Source: Pseudomonas sp. BGr12
GTDB lineage: Bacteria; Pseudomonadota; Gammaproteobacteria; Pseudomonadales; Pseudomonadaceae
NCBI RefSeq assembly: GCF_030272895.1
Contig: NZ_JALRNF010000022.1
Span: 29,709 to 93,708 of the forward strand
Reading direction: 5' to 3'
Length of the DNA stretch: 64,000 nucleotides
In this document: one piece after another, positions 47,300 to 57,172 of the stretch
Layout of the letters: each line of letters starts with the position of its first letter
How positions within the stretch are numbered: the first letter of the stretch is position 1
Notes under the pieces: generated by a model
The model's database searches: none
Seen by the model: the letters and a program-made list of their open reading frames with translations, nothing else
Told to the model about the DNA's origin: nothing
Translations under genes and position numbers: made by a program

Positions 47300-48489
47300 G
47301 CGAAAACCTCAGCCAGACGTTTCTTGCCATCACCCGCAACGACGCCGACCTGCAATGGTTGCAGGGCGCCCTGGCACCCTTGGGGCAGGTGGTCGGTGCC
47401 GGCAGCGGCGCCAGCCTCGACGAGTTGCTGGCGTTGGTCGATGTCACCTTCGCCAGCCTGGTGTTCGTCAGCCTCGACCGCGATCACCTGGTCAACCAGT
47501 GTGCGTTGATCGAAGGGGTGCTGGAGGCCAAGCCGATGCTGGCCATGGTCGCCCTGGGCGACGGCATGGACAACCAGCTGGTACTCAACGCCATGCGTGC
47601 CGGTGCCCGTGACTTTGTCGCCTACGGCTCGCGCGCCAGCGAGGTGGCGGGCCTGGTGCGGCGTCTGAGCAAGCGCCTGCCGCCGGTTACCAGCAACCCC
47701 AGCCTCGGTGGCCTGACCGTGCTCTACGGCGCCCAGTGCGCAGCCGATGGTGCCTTGCTCACCACCCACCTGGCGCGGGTGGTGCAGAACAGCGGCCAGC
47801 AAACCTTGCTGCTCGACCTGGGCCTGCCCCGTGGCGACAGCCTGGCCTTGCTGGGCCTTGAGGCGTCCTTCCATTTCGGCGACGCCCTGCGGCACCTGCG
47901 TCGCCTGGACAACACCCTGATCGACAGCGCATTCACCCGTGAAAGCTCAGGCCTGCGCCTGCTGGCCTACGCCGCTGCCGACGAGGCGCTCGAACGCACC
48001 AGCGCCGCTGAGCTGTACATGCTGCTCAGCGCCTTGCGCCAGCACTTCCAGCACATCGTCGTGAACCTCACCGGGCAGGCCGACAGCGAAGCCTTGCGCA
48101 CCTTCGTCAGTCATTGCGACAAGTTGATCTGGTACACCGACCAGAACGTCCTGGACTGCCGGCGCAACCTGGAGGTGCTGACCCAGTGGCGGGAGAAGGG
48201 TATGAAACTCGAGCACGCCAGCCTGCTGGTCGATCGTTACCTCAAGGGCGTGGCGCCGGACGCCGAAGCCCTGAGCAAGCGCTATGGCCTGCCGCTGCTG
48301 GTGGTGTTGCCGTACAGCCCGCAGGTGCGCCTGAACGCCAAGAACCAGGGCCTGACCCTGTTCGAGCTGGCCCCGCGGGAAGGCCTCACCCAGCACCTCA
48401 AGACCCTGGGCGAGGGCCTGGCCCGGCGCTCGGAAAACCACAAGACTGACGGCGGCTCCTGGCTGAACCGCCTCTGGGGGCACCGATGA
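47296..48489 (+). CDS. tadZ: Tad localisation ATPase-like TadZ/CpaE
   Basis: 397 residues. An N-terminal receiver-like domain (about 1-130, without a clear phospho-acceptor set) and a MinD/ParA-like domain. The deviant Walker A of MinD is not present: the place reads YGAQCAADGALLTTHLA, with no GK[ST]. TadZ places the secretion machine at a pole or site and does not always hydrolyse ATP. It overlaps rcpA and tadA by 4 bases each. Confidence 0.9.
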   Translation: MSENLSQTFLAITRNDADLQWLQGALAPLGQVVGAGSGASLDELLALVDVTFASLVFVSLDRDHLVNQCALIEGVLEAKPMLAMVALGDGMDNQLVLNAMRAGARDFVAYGSRASEVAGLVRRLSKRLPPVTSNPSLGGLTVLYGAQCAADGALLTTHLARVVQNSGQQTLLLDLGLPRGDSLALLGLEASFHFGDALRHLRRLDNTLIDSAFTRESSGLRLLAYAAADEALERTSAAELYMLLSALRQHFQHIVVNLTGQADSEALRTFVSHCDKLIWYTDQNVLDCRRNLEVLTQWREKGMKLEHASLLVDRYLKGVAPDAEALSKRYGLPLLVVLPYSPQVRLNAKNQGLTLFELAPREGLTQHLKTLGEGLARRSENHKTDGGSWLNRLWGHR

Positions 48490-49757
48490 GCAGTGCCGAC
48501 GAGCTGTTCGGTGGCCCGCGCCACAACCTGGGCAGCGATCCCCAGGGGCTCAAGCGCGCGTTGCATCGGCACATCATCGATGCCATAGAGGACAGCGGGC
48601 GTAACCTGCTGGAAGGCTCGCGCCCGGCGCTGGCGCAGTTCGTGGTGGAGCAGGTGGGCGACTATATCGCCCGCCTGCACCTGGCCTTGTCGCGCTACGA
48701 GATGGAGCGCCTGGCCGAGGAAATCGTCGACGAACTGACCGGCTTCGGTCCGCTGGAGGTGCTGCTGCGCGACAGCAGCGTCACCGAGATCCTGGTCAAC
48801 GGGCCGCACCGGGTGTTCGTCGAGCGGGCCGGGGTGCTGCAACAGACCGACCTGCGCTTTATCGATGCGCACCATGTGGAGCGGGTCATGCAGCGCATCC
48901 TCGCGCCCCTGGGGCGGCGTCTGGACGAGTCGTCGCCCATGGTCGATGCGCGCATGCCCGATGGCAGCCGGGTCAATGCGATCATCCCGCCGGTGGCGCT
49001 GGACGGCCCCTGCCTGTCGATCCGCAAGTTCCGCAAGGACATGCTCAAGAGCGCCGACCTGCTGGCCACCCGCACGGTCGACCAGGATATCCTCGACTTC
49101 CTGCAACTGGCCGTGGCCAGGCGCTGCAACATTCTGGTCAGCGGCGGCACCGGCACCGGCAAGACCACCTTGCTCAACATCCTCAGCCAGTTGATCGCGC
49201 CCCACGAGCGTCTGGTCACCATCGAGGATGTTGCCGAACTGCACCTGGACCACCCCCATGTGGTGCGCCTGGAAACCCGGCCGCCGAATGCCGAGGGCCA
49301 TGGCGAGATCAAGGCCAGCGAGCTGATCCGCAACGCCCTGCGCATGCGTCCGGACCGTATCCTGCTCGGCGAGATCCGCGGCGTGGAAGTGCTCGATGTG
49401 CTCACGGCGATGAACACCGGCCACGACGGTTCCATGAGCACCGTGCACGCCAACACCGCCCAGGATGCCCTGTTGCGCCTGGAAACCCTGGTCGGCCTGA
49501 CCGGGCGGCAGGTGGCCGAGAAGACTTTGCGGCAGATGATCTGTGCCGCCCTCGACGTGGTGATCCAGCTGACCCGCCTGGCCGATGGCCGTCGTTGTGT
49601 CAGTGAAGTGCTGGAGGTGGTCGGGGTGCGTGACGATGTGTATGTCACCAACACCCTGTTCCGCCTCGATCGCCGTTCGGGCGATGGCTTTTACCGCGAG
49701 GCACCGAACCCGGCGGGGGACAAGCTGCGCCGCGAGCCTTTGGAGTCGCGGCAATGA
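48486..49757 (+). CDS. tadA: Tad secretion ATPase TadA/CpaF
   Basis: 423 residues. Walker A GGTGTGKTTLLN, Asp box (LVTIEDVAELHLDHPHVVRL), His box and Walker B (LRMRPDRILLGEIRGVEVLD), and STVHANTAQDALLRLE are all in place. It powers Flp pilus assembly at the inner membrane, as a member of the type II/IV secretion ATPase class. Overlaps its neighbours by 4 bases. Confidence 0.97.
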   Translation: MSSADELFGGPRHNLGSDPQGLKRALHRHIIDAIEDSGRNLLEGSRPALAQFVVEQVGDYIARLHLALSRYEMERLAEEIVDELTGFGPLEVLLRDSSVTEILVNGPHRVFVERAGVLQQTDLRFIDAHHVERVMQRILAPLGRRLDESSPMVDARMPDGSRVNAIIPPVALDGPCLSIRKFRKDMLKSADLLATRTVDQDILDFLQLAVARRCNILVSGGTGTGKTTLLNILSQLIAPHERLVTIEDVAELHLDHPHVVRLETRPPNAEGHGEIKASELIRNALRMRPDRILLGEIRGVEVLDVLTAMNTGHDGSMSTVHANTAQDALLRLETLVGLTGRQVAEKTLRQMICAALDVVIQLTRLADGRRCVSEVLEVVGVRDDVYVTNTLFRLDRRSGDGFYREAPNPAGDKLRREPLESRQ

Positions 49758-50635
49758 TGCCGGTGCTGCTCGGGCTGACTTGCCTGGCGCTGTTGGCGGT
49801 GTCGCTGCGGCTGTTCTACAGCGGCCTGCGCAAGTCGGGTAACGAGCGCATCCTCCAGCGTCTCGGCCAGGTGCCGGAGACCGCGAGCGCGCGCCCGGTG
49901 CGTCGCGACTGGCTTGACCGCCTGCTGCAACGCGCAGGCGTCGAGCGGCGCAACGACCGCCTGCTGTCAGGCGCGCTGATCTGGAGCCTGCTGGCGCTGC
50001 TGGTCGGGCTCACGGCTGGCTGGCTGCCCGGGCTGGGCTGCTGGCTCGCCGGTCCCTTGCTGTTTCGCCTGTACCTGGGCTGGCGCTACCAGCGCCGCCT
50101 GCAACGCATGATCGAGCAGTTGCCGGTGCTGCTCGACCACGCCATGCGCAGTCTCAAGGCCGGTCGCACCCTGAGCGATGCGGTCCTGGGTGCCATCGAC
50201 GTCTGCCGGCAGCCCTTGCAGGGCGCCATGCAGCGGGTGCGGCGCAACGTGCAGATGGGCGTCGACCTGGACGATGCCATGCACGACCTGGCCGAACTGT
50301 ATGAGCAGGACGAGCTGCGCCTGTTCGCCCTGGGCCTGCGGATCAACCAGCGCTACGGCGGCAACGCCAGCGAGCTGCTGGAAAACCTGATCAAGCTGAT
50401 TCGCGAGCGCGAGCAGGGCGCTCGCCAGTTACGTGCCATGACCGGTGAAACACGCATGACCGCCCTGGTCCTGGGCTTGCTGCCGGTGGGCATGGCCGGT
50501 TACTTCCTGAACAGCAACCCCAGGTACCTGCTGAGCATGTGGCAGGACGGCCAGGGGCAGTTCCTCCTGCTCGCCGCCTTCGGCTTGCAGGTGGTCGGTT
50601 GCCTGGCGCTGTGGCGCATGTTGCGGAGTCTGTGA
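49754..50635 (+). CDS. tadB: Tad inner-membrane platform protein TadB
   Basis: 293 residues with a T2SSF domain (LPVLLDHAMRSLKAGRTLSD; LFALGLRINQRYGGNASELL) and hydrophobic segments at the N-terminus, around 75-110, and at the C-terminus. TadB and TadC form the platform on which TadA acts. The start is the ATG at 49754; a second ATG follows directly. Confidence 0.95.
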   Translation: MMPVLLGLTCLALLAVSLRLFYSGLRKSGNERILQRLGQVPETASARPVRRDWLDRLLQRAGVERRNDRLLSGALIWSLLALLVGLTAGWLPGLGCWLAGPLLFRLYLGWRYQRRLQRMIEQLPVLLDHAMRSLKAGRTLSDAVLGAIDVCRQPLQGAMQRVRRNVQMGVDLDDAMHDLAELYEQDELRLFALGLRINQRYGGNASELLENLIKLIREREQGARQLRAMTGETRMTALVLGLLPVGMAGYFLNSNPRYLLSMWQDGQGQFLLLAAFGLQVVGCLALWRMLRSL

Positions 50636-50636
50636 A

Positions 50637-51524
50637 ATGGCCTTGATGCTCAGCGCCGTGCTGTTCTTTGCCGCCTTCGTGCTGTTGCTCGCGCAGCTGC
50701 TGCGCCAGCGCCGCCGGGAACGCCTGGTGGCCCAGCGCCTGCAAGGGCAGCTGGGCCGGGATGATCGCCTGGGCAACTGGGTGCAGCAGGTGGGCAGCAG
50801 TCGCCTGGCCCAGCGCTCGCTGAACCTGGACAGCGAAACCCGCCAACTGCTCGATCGCCTGGGCTGGCGGCGCAGTCGCCAGCGCGCCTTGTTTGCCGCC
50901 TGCCAGGTCGGGGTGCCGTTGCTGGCCCTGGGTGTTGGCCTGCTGCTGGAACACACCGTCTATGCCGATACCCAGAACGCCTGGCTGGTGGTGCCGCTGT
51001 GCGCGCTGGGTATCGGTTACCTGCTGCCCAAGCGTTTGCTGGCGCTGGCCGCTGCCCGTCGTCAGCAACGGATCGCTCGCGAAGTCTCGACCTTCATTCC
51101 CTTGCTGCGCATCCTCTTCGAATCGGGCCTGGCGGTGGAGCAGGGCCTGCGGGTGCTGAGCCAGGAGTCGCGGCACCTGCTGCCGGAGCTCAGCGCAGAG
51201 TTGCGCCTGATCCTGCAACGGGTCGACTCGGGCCTGGCCCTGGCCCCGGAGCTTGAGAAAACCGCGCAGCTGCTGGCCGTGGACGAGTTCGGTGACACCT
51301 GCGTGATCCTCCAGCAACTGCTCACCCAGGGTGGTGGGGCGATGAAGTCATTGCTGGCGCTCAAGCAGCTGCTGGATGACCGGCGCCTGACGCGGATGCA
51401 GGAGCGGATCTCGAAGATGTCGGGAAAGATGTCGATGGTGATGATGGTGTTTCTGTTTCCCGCCTTGCTGATCGTGCTGGCCGGCCCCGGCTTCACGGCA
51501 TTGGCCAAGGCCCTGGGCTCATGA
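50637..51524 (+). CDS. tadC: Tad inner-membrane platform protein TadC
   Basis: 295 residues, the partner of TadB, with a second T2SSF domain (ISTFIP-type helix EVSTFIPLLRILFESGLAVE; FGDTCVILQQLLTQGGGAM) and four membrane segments, the last ALLIVLAGPGFTALAKAL. It starts one base after the tadB stop. Confidence 0.95.
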   Translation: MALMLSAVLFFAAFVLLLAQLLRQRRRERLVAQRLQGQLGRDDRLGNWVQQVGSSRLAQRSLNLDSETRQLLDRLGWRRSRQRALFAACQVGVPLLALGVGLLLEHTVYADTQNAWLVVPLCALGIGYLLPKRLLALAAARRQQRIAREVSTFIPLLRILFESGLAVEQGLRVLSQESRHLLPELSAELRLILQRVDSGLALAPELEKTAQLLAVDEFGDTCVILQQLLTQGGGAMKSLLALKQLLDDRRLTRMQERISKMSGKMSMVMMVFLFPALLIVLAGPGFTALAKALGS

Positions 51525-51538
51525 AGGGAGTCGTAGCG

Positions 51539-52267
51539 ATGAAAGCAGTCATGATGGTCATGAGCCTGGTGGTGCTGGGCGGTTGTGCCAGCGAGGGTGC
51601 CGCGCCCTGGCTGGCGCTGCCCGGTAGCAGCGCCAGCTGTGCCAAGCCCGATTCCAGCCAGGAGCTGGCCCTGAGCATGGCCGACGAGATGCTCGGCGAG
51701 GGGCGCCCCCACGCCGCCCTGGCCCACCTGGAGGTGTTGCCGGCCGACCTGGCCCAGGTGCGCCTGCGCAAGGCCAAGGTATTGCGCCTGCTGGGGCGCA
51801 GCGAGGCCGAGCCCTTGTACCGCAGCCTGCTCGGCGGCTGCCTGGCCGCCGAAGGCGAGCATGGCCTGGGCCAGTTGTTCGCCGCCCGTGGCGATAACCT
51901 CCAGGCCCAGCGCCACCTGTTGCGCGCGGTCCGCCTGGCGCCGACCGACGAGAAGGTGCGCAACGACCTGGGGGTGGTCTACCTGAGCCTGGGCAATGTC
52001 GAGCAGGCGCGTTTCGAGTTCCTCACCGCGATCGAGCTCAAGCAGAACAACACCCTGGCGGCGGTCAACCTGGTCAGCCTGATGCTCTACCAGGACAAGT
52101 GGGAGCAGGCGGCCGATCTCGTCTCGCGCCTGAACCTGAGCCCGGCCCAGTTCAATGACGCCAAGCGCCGTGCCGAGCAACTGAAAACGCCTGGCAAGTC
52201 CGCGCCGAGCCGTGCCGACCAGGTCGCAGCGGTGTCGGAGCCGACCCCTTCCTTCGGGCAACCCTGA
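51539..52267 (+). CDS. tadD: TPR lipoprotein TadD
   Basis: 242 residues. Signal sequence with lipobox MKAVMMVMSLVVLGGCASEG, then tetratricopeptide repeats (PHAALAHLEVLPADLAQVRL; APTDEKVRNDLGVVYLSLGN; LKQNNTLAAVNLVSLMLYQD). TadD is needed for pilus assembly and acts in the periplasm, probably on the secretin. ATG 51539 has GGGAG upstream and a clean signal sequence; an ATG at 51521 that overlaps the tadC stop is an alternative. Confidence 0.9.
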   Translation: MKAVMMVMSLVVLGGCASEGAAPWLALPGSSASCAKPDSSQELALSMADEMLGEGRPHAALAHLEVLPADLAQVRLRKAKVLRLLGRSEAEPLYRSLLGGCLAAEGEHGLGQLFAARGDNLQAQRHLLRAVRLAPTDEKVRNDLGVVYLSLGNVEQARFEFLTAIELKQNNTLAAVNLVSLMLYQDKWEQAADLVSRLNLSPAQFNDAKRRAEQLKTPGKSAPSRADQVAAVSEPTPSFGQP

Positions 52268-52274
52268 GGTCATC

Positions 52275-52538
52275 ATGAAGCCAGCCAGCCTGTTATTGCT
52301 TGCCTTGAGTGCGCTCCCCCTGGCGTCCCCGGCCATCGAGGCGGGGCCGTCGTCGCCGGCGCAACAGACCACCGAAGCCTGGCTGCAACTGCAGGCGCGC
52401 AACCAGCAGGCGTCGAAGATCCCGCAGACCGCCACGCCCAAGGAACGCGAACAGAGCATGCAGCGCTGGCTGGACAGCTACAAGTACCAGATCCCGGACT
52501 TCTACCGCTGGGAGCAGGTCGACTCGTCCGACAAATAG
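52275..52538 (+). CDS. DUF3613 periplasmic protein of the Tad locus
   Basis: 87 residues. A signal peptide (MKPASLLLLALSALPLASPA), a Gln/Ala-rich middle and a conserved tail, QRWLDSYKYQIPDFY. Small DUF3613 proteins recur at this point in Pseudomonas tad operons; no function is known. ATG 52275 has GAGGT 5 bases before it, directly after tadD. Confidence 0.85.
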   Translation: MKPASLLLLALSALPLASPAIEAGPSSPAQQTTEAWLQLQARNQQASKIPQTATPKEREQSMQRWLDSYKYQIPDFYRWEQVDSSDK

Positions 52539-52558
52539 CGGCGGCTCGGGTGGCGCCG

Positions 52559-53362
<804 letters not shown>

Positions 53363-53496
53363 GCGCTACTCCCTGCAGGTGTGCCCCTCTCTCCCGGAGC
53401 CTGGGTGGCCCTTGTCGCAGGCCGCAGACACTCTAGAAAAGTAGTCGCACATCGCGACTCTGTACAAGGTTGTACAGGCACCAGGACTCTGGCCGA

Positions 53497-53967
53497 TTAG
53501 TGGATCCACACTGCGGCCAGCAGGAAACCGGCCAGGATGAACGGGGCAAAGGGCTGTTTGTTCGAGGACTCCTCGGTAAGCTGCTTGAGGCGATTCCTGA
53601 CTTTCTGGCTCAGCAGCGCCCACAGCCGGCGCCGGCAGGACAACCAGATCAGCACGGCGATGCCGGCGCCGATGAAGGTACCCAGCACGTACATGCGGTC
53701 GGTGGCCAGGGCTAGGGCGGCGAGCAGCTTGACGTCGCCGGCGCCGAAGCGGCCGAGCATATAGCCGGGCAAGGTCAGGAGCATGACGATCGCCAGTGCC
53801 CAGCCGCCCTCGCTGGCATCGGCGCCGATCCAGGTGTGTCCGGTCATGAACAGGTAGGCCAGCGCACAACTTGCCGCACCTAGGGTCAGGGTGTTGGCGA
53901 TCTGGCGTTCACGCATATCTTGTTCGGCGCACAAGGCAAGCCACAACAGAAGGACCATGCTTTGCAT
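53497..53967 (-). CDS. fppA: Type IVb prepilin peptidase FppA
   Basis: 156 residues, the short A24 peptidase without the methylase domain. The two catalytic Asp are in AEQDMRERQIANTLTL and GRFGAGDVKLLAAL (GxGD). Several membrane segments. It cleaves Flp and the TadE/F-type minor pilins of this locus. It lies upstream of pprB on the same strand, with 134 bases between them, and diverges from the pseudopilin gene. Confidence 0.93.
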   Translation of the reverse strand: MQSMVLLLWLALCAEQDMRERQIANTLTLGAASCALAYLFMTGHTWIGADASEGGWALAIVMLLTLPGYMLGRFGAGDVKLLAALALATDRMYVLGTFIGAGIAVLIWLSCRRRLWALLSQKVRNRLKQLTEESSNKQPFAPFILAGFLLAAVWIH

Positions 53968-54041
53968 TGGCGAAAGGCATCCCTTTGTGGTGAATGATTC
54001 TATGCTGTCAGTGAGGTGTCACTGTCAGGGTAGACGCGATC

Positions 54042-54485
54042 ATGAAAGCAAGCCTGGTCAAACGGCAAAAAGGCGCTGCGGCGCTGGAGTTCGTTGCGGT
54101 ATTCGTGATCTTTTTCGCAGTGTTCTACGGGGTGGTCAGCTACGGCCTGCCGATGCTCATGCTGCAATCGTTCAACCAGGCCAGCAGCGAGGCGGTGCGC
54201 CGCTGTGTGGCCCTGGATCCGGCCAGCCCGAGTTATCGCAGCGACATCGACACTCTGGCCAAGAGCGTGCTGGGTGAACAACTGGCGTGGATGCCCGGCT
54301 CCCTGAATTTCCAGCTCGCCAGCGATGCCAGCGTCACCCTGACGCCCGGCAACCTGCTGACGGTGAAAATCGACTATGCCAAAGCCAAGCTGACCTCGGT
54401 GTTGCCGGTGATCGATATGCCGGTGATCGGTGAGGTGCCGCGCTTGCCTGCGAGCCTCAAGGCCAGCGCGAGCCTGCAACTGTGA
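54042..54485 (+). CDS. TadE/TadF-like pseudopilin
   Basis: 147 residues. The prepilin motif RQKG/AAALEFVAVFVIFFAV has Glu at +5 and a hydrophobic helix, so it is expected to be cut by FppA. The rest is a small periplasmic domain. It matches the TadE-like gene found between fppA and pprA in P. aeruginosa. GTGA overlap couples it to pprA. Confidence 0.9.
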   Translation: MKASLVKRQKGAAALEFVAVFVIFFAVFYGVVSYGLPMLMLQSFNQASSEAVRRCVALDPASPSYRSDIDTLAKSVLGEQLAWMPGSLNFQLASDASVTLTPGNLLTVKIDYAKAKLTSVLPVIDMPVIGEVPRLPASLKASASLQL

Positions 54486-57172
54486 GTGCCGGACAAGGCC
54501 TGTTCGAGCGTTGGCGTGGGCGCTCGGCAGCTCCCGAGCAGCCTGTGGAGCCGGCGCCAGGCATTGCCCTGGTGGGCTTGCAGTTGTGGCTCGACGATAG
54601 CGCCCGGGTGCTGCGCCTGGCCGGTCCCTTGCGCACGGCGCTGGCATTGCCGGAGCAGGCCGATGCCCGGCTGCAGGATTATGTGCAGCCCTACAGCCTG
54701 CTGGTGCTCGAAGGCGAGCCGATGGATTGGCAGGCCCAGGTCCTGGACCTGGACTTCAAGGCCGCCGGCGGTGGCACCCTGCATACCCGTGGCTGGCTGC
54801 AGGCCCAGTCCGGGCGGTGGCTGCTGCAACTGTTCGATGTTGGCGACCTGTTGCAGCAGCGCCAGCAATCGTTGAACGCCGAACGCCAGCGTCACTTCAG
54901 TTGCCATCTGGCGAGCGCCTTGCGCGATTGCAGCATCGAACGCCTGGAGCTGGTAGCGCAGGAGCAGTTGCAGTGGCTGGTGCGTCACTGGCGGGCCAGC
55001 GCTGCGCGGCTGTTGTTGCAGGGCCGGGAAGGCTGGCAGACCTACGCCAGTGGCAATGATCCGCTGGCTTGGCCGGCCGATGCGGCGCTGGGGGCGTTAC
55101 TGGACCAGCAAGCCCCGGGCCAGGTGCTGTGCAGCGCGGGCCACCCGGGCCTGCAGCCGCTGTTTGTCCAGGAACAGACCTATCTGCTGCCCTATGCCCA
55201 GGGCCAGGTCGTGCAAGCCTGGCTGATCGTCATCGGCCCCGCTGAAGCACTGGTGCCCCAGGACGCGCTGCAGGTGCTGGCCGCCTATGCCGAGCCACTG
55301 CTCGGTCGCCTGGCGGCGTTCGAACTGCAGCAGCAGAACGAGCGCCTGGACAGCCTGCAGCTGCAACTGGGCGCAGGCTGGTGGCAGTGGCGCTTGAGCG
55401 AGCAGAGCCTGCACATGGATCCGGGGCTGGCCGCGAGCCTGGGCATGCCGGCGCAGCTGACCCTCAGCCAGTGGTTGAGCCGTGTGCACCCGGCCGACAG
55501 GGAGGCGGCGCAGCTGGCCCTGGGTGAGTTGCAGCGCGATGGCTGCGCCTTGCACCTGAGCGTGCGCCTGCTGGACAACCACTTCGAGGCCAACCCGCGC
55601 TGGTACCGCCTGTGCGGGCAGGTGCGCGGCAGCGGGCAGCAGCGCCGCCTGCAAGGCTTCATGCTCGACATCAGCGACATCAAGGCCCAGCAGCAGCAGG
55701 CAGGAGCCGCTCAGGCCCGCCTGGAAAACCTGATCGCCAGCTCGCCGGCAGTGATCTATATCCAGCGCTACTGCGAAGGGGCGCTGCAGGCCGAATTCTT
55801 CAGTGCCAGCCTGCAACCGATGCTCGGCTGGGAGCCGTCGGCCGACGCGCAGCCAGGCCAATGGGTGCACCCCGAAGACCAGGCCCTGTGGCTGGCGCGT
55901 ACCCGCACCCTGTTGCGCGAGGGCCAGGTACGCAGTCGCTACCGGCTGCGCGACCACCAGGGCGGTTATCACTGGGTGCTCGATGAGGCGCGCCTGCTGC
56001 GTGACGACCTGGGCTTGCCGGTGGAGGTAGTGGGCATCTGGCTGGATGTCAGCGAGGCCACCGAGGCCGCCGAACGGGTACGCGAAAGCGAGGAGCGCTA
56101 TCGGGTGCTGGTGGAGGATTCACCGGCGATGATCTGCCGCTACACCCCCGACCTGACCCTGGTGTTCGGCAACCAGCCCCTGGCCGATTACCTGGAGTGC
56201 TCGGCGACGCAGTTGGCGGGGATCAATCTGGGGCAGTGGATGTCCGACAGCCAGCGCGAGGCCTTCCTCGAGCGGCTGGCCGGGCTCACGCCGGAGCAGC
56301 CGGTGAGCAGCGTGGAAATCTGTCTGGAGCTGCCGGGGCGCGAGCATGCCTGGTGGGTATGGTCCGATCGTGGCCTGTTCGACGGCGAGGGCCGCCTGCT
56401 GGAAATCCAGGCGGTGGGGCGCGACAACACCCAGGTCCGGCGTACCCAGCAGCAACTGCTGCAGAGCGCGAAGATGGCTACCCTCGGCGAGATGGCCACC
56501 GGGCTCGCCCATGAGATCAACCAGCCGCTGAACGTCATGCGCATGGCGGTGGTCAATGCGCTCAAGCGCCTGGACAACGGCGATGTGCAGGTGGATTACC
56601 TGCAAGACAAGCTCAAGCGCATCGATGCCCAGGTACTGCGCGCCTCTCGCGTGGTGGACCACATGCGGGTGTTCGGTCGGCGCTCGGAGGTCGAGCAGCA
56701 ACCCTTCGCGCCCTGGCAGGCGGTCGAGGGCGCGCTGTCGCTGCTGGCCGAGGGCTTGCGTGGCAAGGGCGTCGAGCTGCGGGTCGAAGCCCCGATGCAG
56801 GCGCAGACCGTCAATGGTCACCAGGACCAGCTGGAGCAGGTGCTGATCAACCTGATGGTCAACGCCCGGGATGCCTTGCTGGCGCGTCGGCAACAGCAGC
56901 GCGAGCTGCAACCCTGGATTGCCCTGCGCATGGAGGCCAGCGACCGCCAGGTGCGCCTGCTGGTCGAGGACAACGGCGGCGGCATCGAGCCGCGCTTGCT
57001 GGAACGCATCTTCGAGCCGTTCTTCACCACCAAGCCGGTGGGCGTCGGCACCGGCCTGGGGCTTTCGGTGAGCTACGGCATCATCGACGCCATGGGTGGT
57101 TGCCTGAGTGTCGAGAACGCCGCCGAGGGCGCGCGCTTCTGCATCGAGTTGCCGAGCTACTGCACCAGCTGA
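54482..57172 (+). CDS. pprA: Sensor histidine kinase PprA
   Basis: 896 residues from a GTG overlapping the previous stop. No membrane segments are evident, so it is likely cytoplasmic. A N-terminal region (1-280) of unclear fold, then at least three PAS domains (about 290-395, 405-520, 530-640), a HisKA domain with LAHEINQPLNVMRMAV (His677) and an ATPase domain (NLMVNARDALL, DNGGGIEPRLLERIFEPFFT, GTGLGLSVSYGII). It is the partner of PprB. Its end overlaps the end of tadG by 16 bases. Confidence 0.92.
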   Translation: MSAGQGLFERWRGRSAAPEQPVEPAPGIALVGLQLWLDDSARVLRLAGPLRTALALPEQADARLQDYVQPYSLLVLEGEPMDWQAQVLDLDFKAAGGGTLHTRGWLQAQSGRWLLQLFDVGDLLQQRQQSLNAERQRHFSCHLASALRDCSIERLELVAQEQLQWLVRHWRASAARLLLQGREGWQTYASGNDPLAWPADAALGALLDQQAPGQVLCSAGHPGLQPLFVQEQTYLLPYAQGQVVQAWLIVIGPAEALVPQDALQVLAAYAEPLLGRLAAFELQQQNERLDSLQLQLGAGWWQWRLSEQSLHMDPGLAASLGMPAQLTLSQWLSRVHPADREAAQLALGELQRDGCALHLSVRLLDNHFEANPRWYRLCGQVRGSGQQRRLQGFMLDISDIKAQQQQAGAAQARLENLIASSPAVIYIQRYCEGALQAEFFSASLQPMLGWEPSADAQPGQWVHPEDQALWLARTRTLLREGQVRSRYRLRDHQGGYHWVLDEARLLRDDLGLPVEVVGIWLDVSEATEAAERVRESEERYRVLVEDSPAMICRYTPDLTLVFGNQPLADYLECSATQLAGINLGQWMSDSQREAFLERLAGLTPEQPVSSVEICLELPGREHAWWVWSDRGLFDGEGRLLEIQAVGRDNTQVRRTQQQLLQSAKMATLGEMATGLAHEINQPLNVMRMAVVNALKRLDNGDVQVDYLQDKLKRIDAQVLRASRVVDHMRVFGRRSEVEQQPFAPWQAVEGALSLLAEGLRGKGVELRVEAPMQAQTVNGHQDQLEQVLINLMVNARDALLARRQQQRELQPWIALRMEASDRQVRLLVEDNGGGIEPRLLERIFEPFFTTKPVGVGTGLGLSVSYGIIDAMGGCLSVENAAEGARFCIELPSYCTS

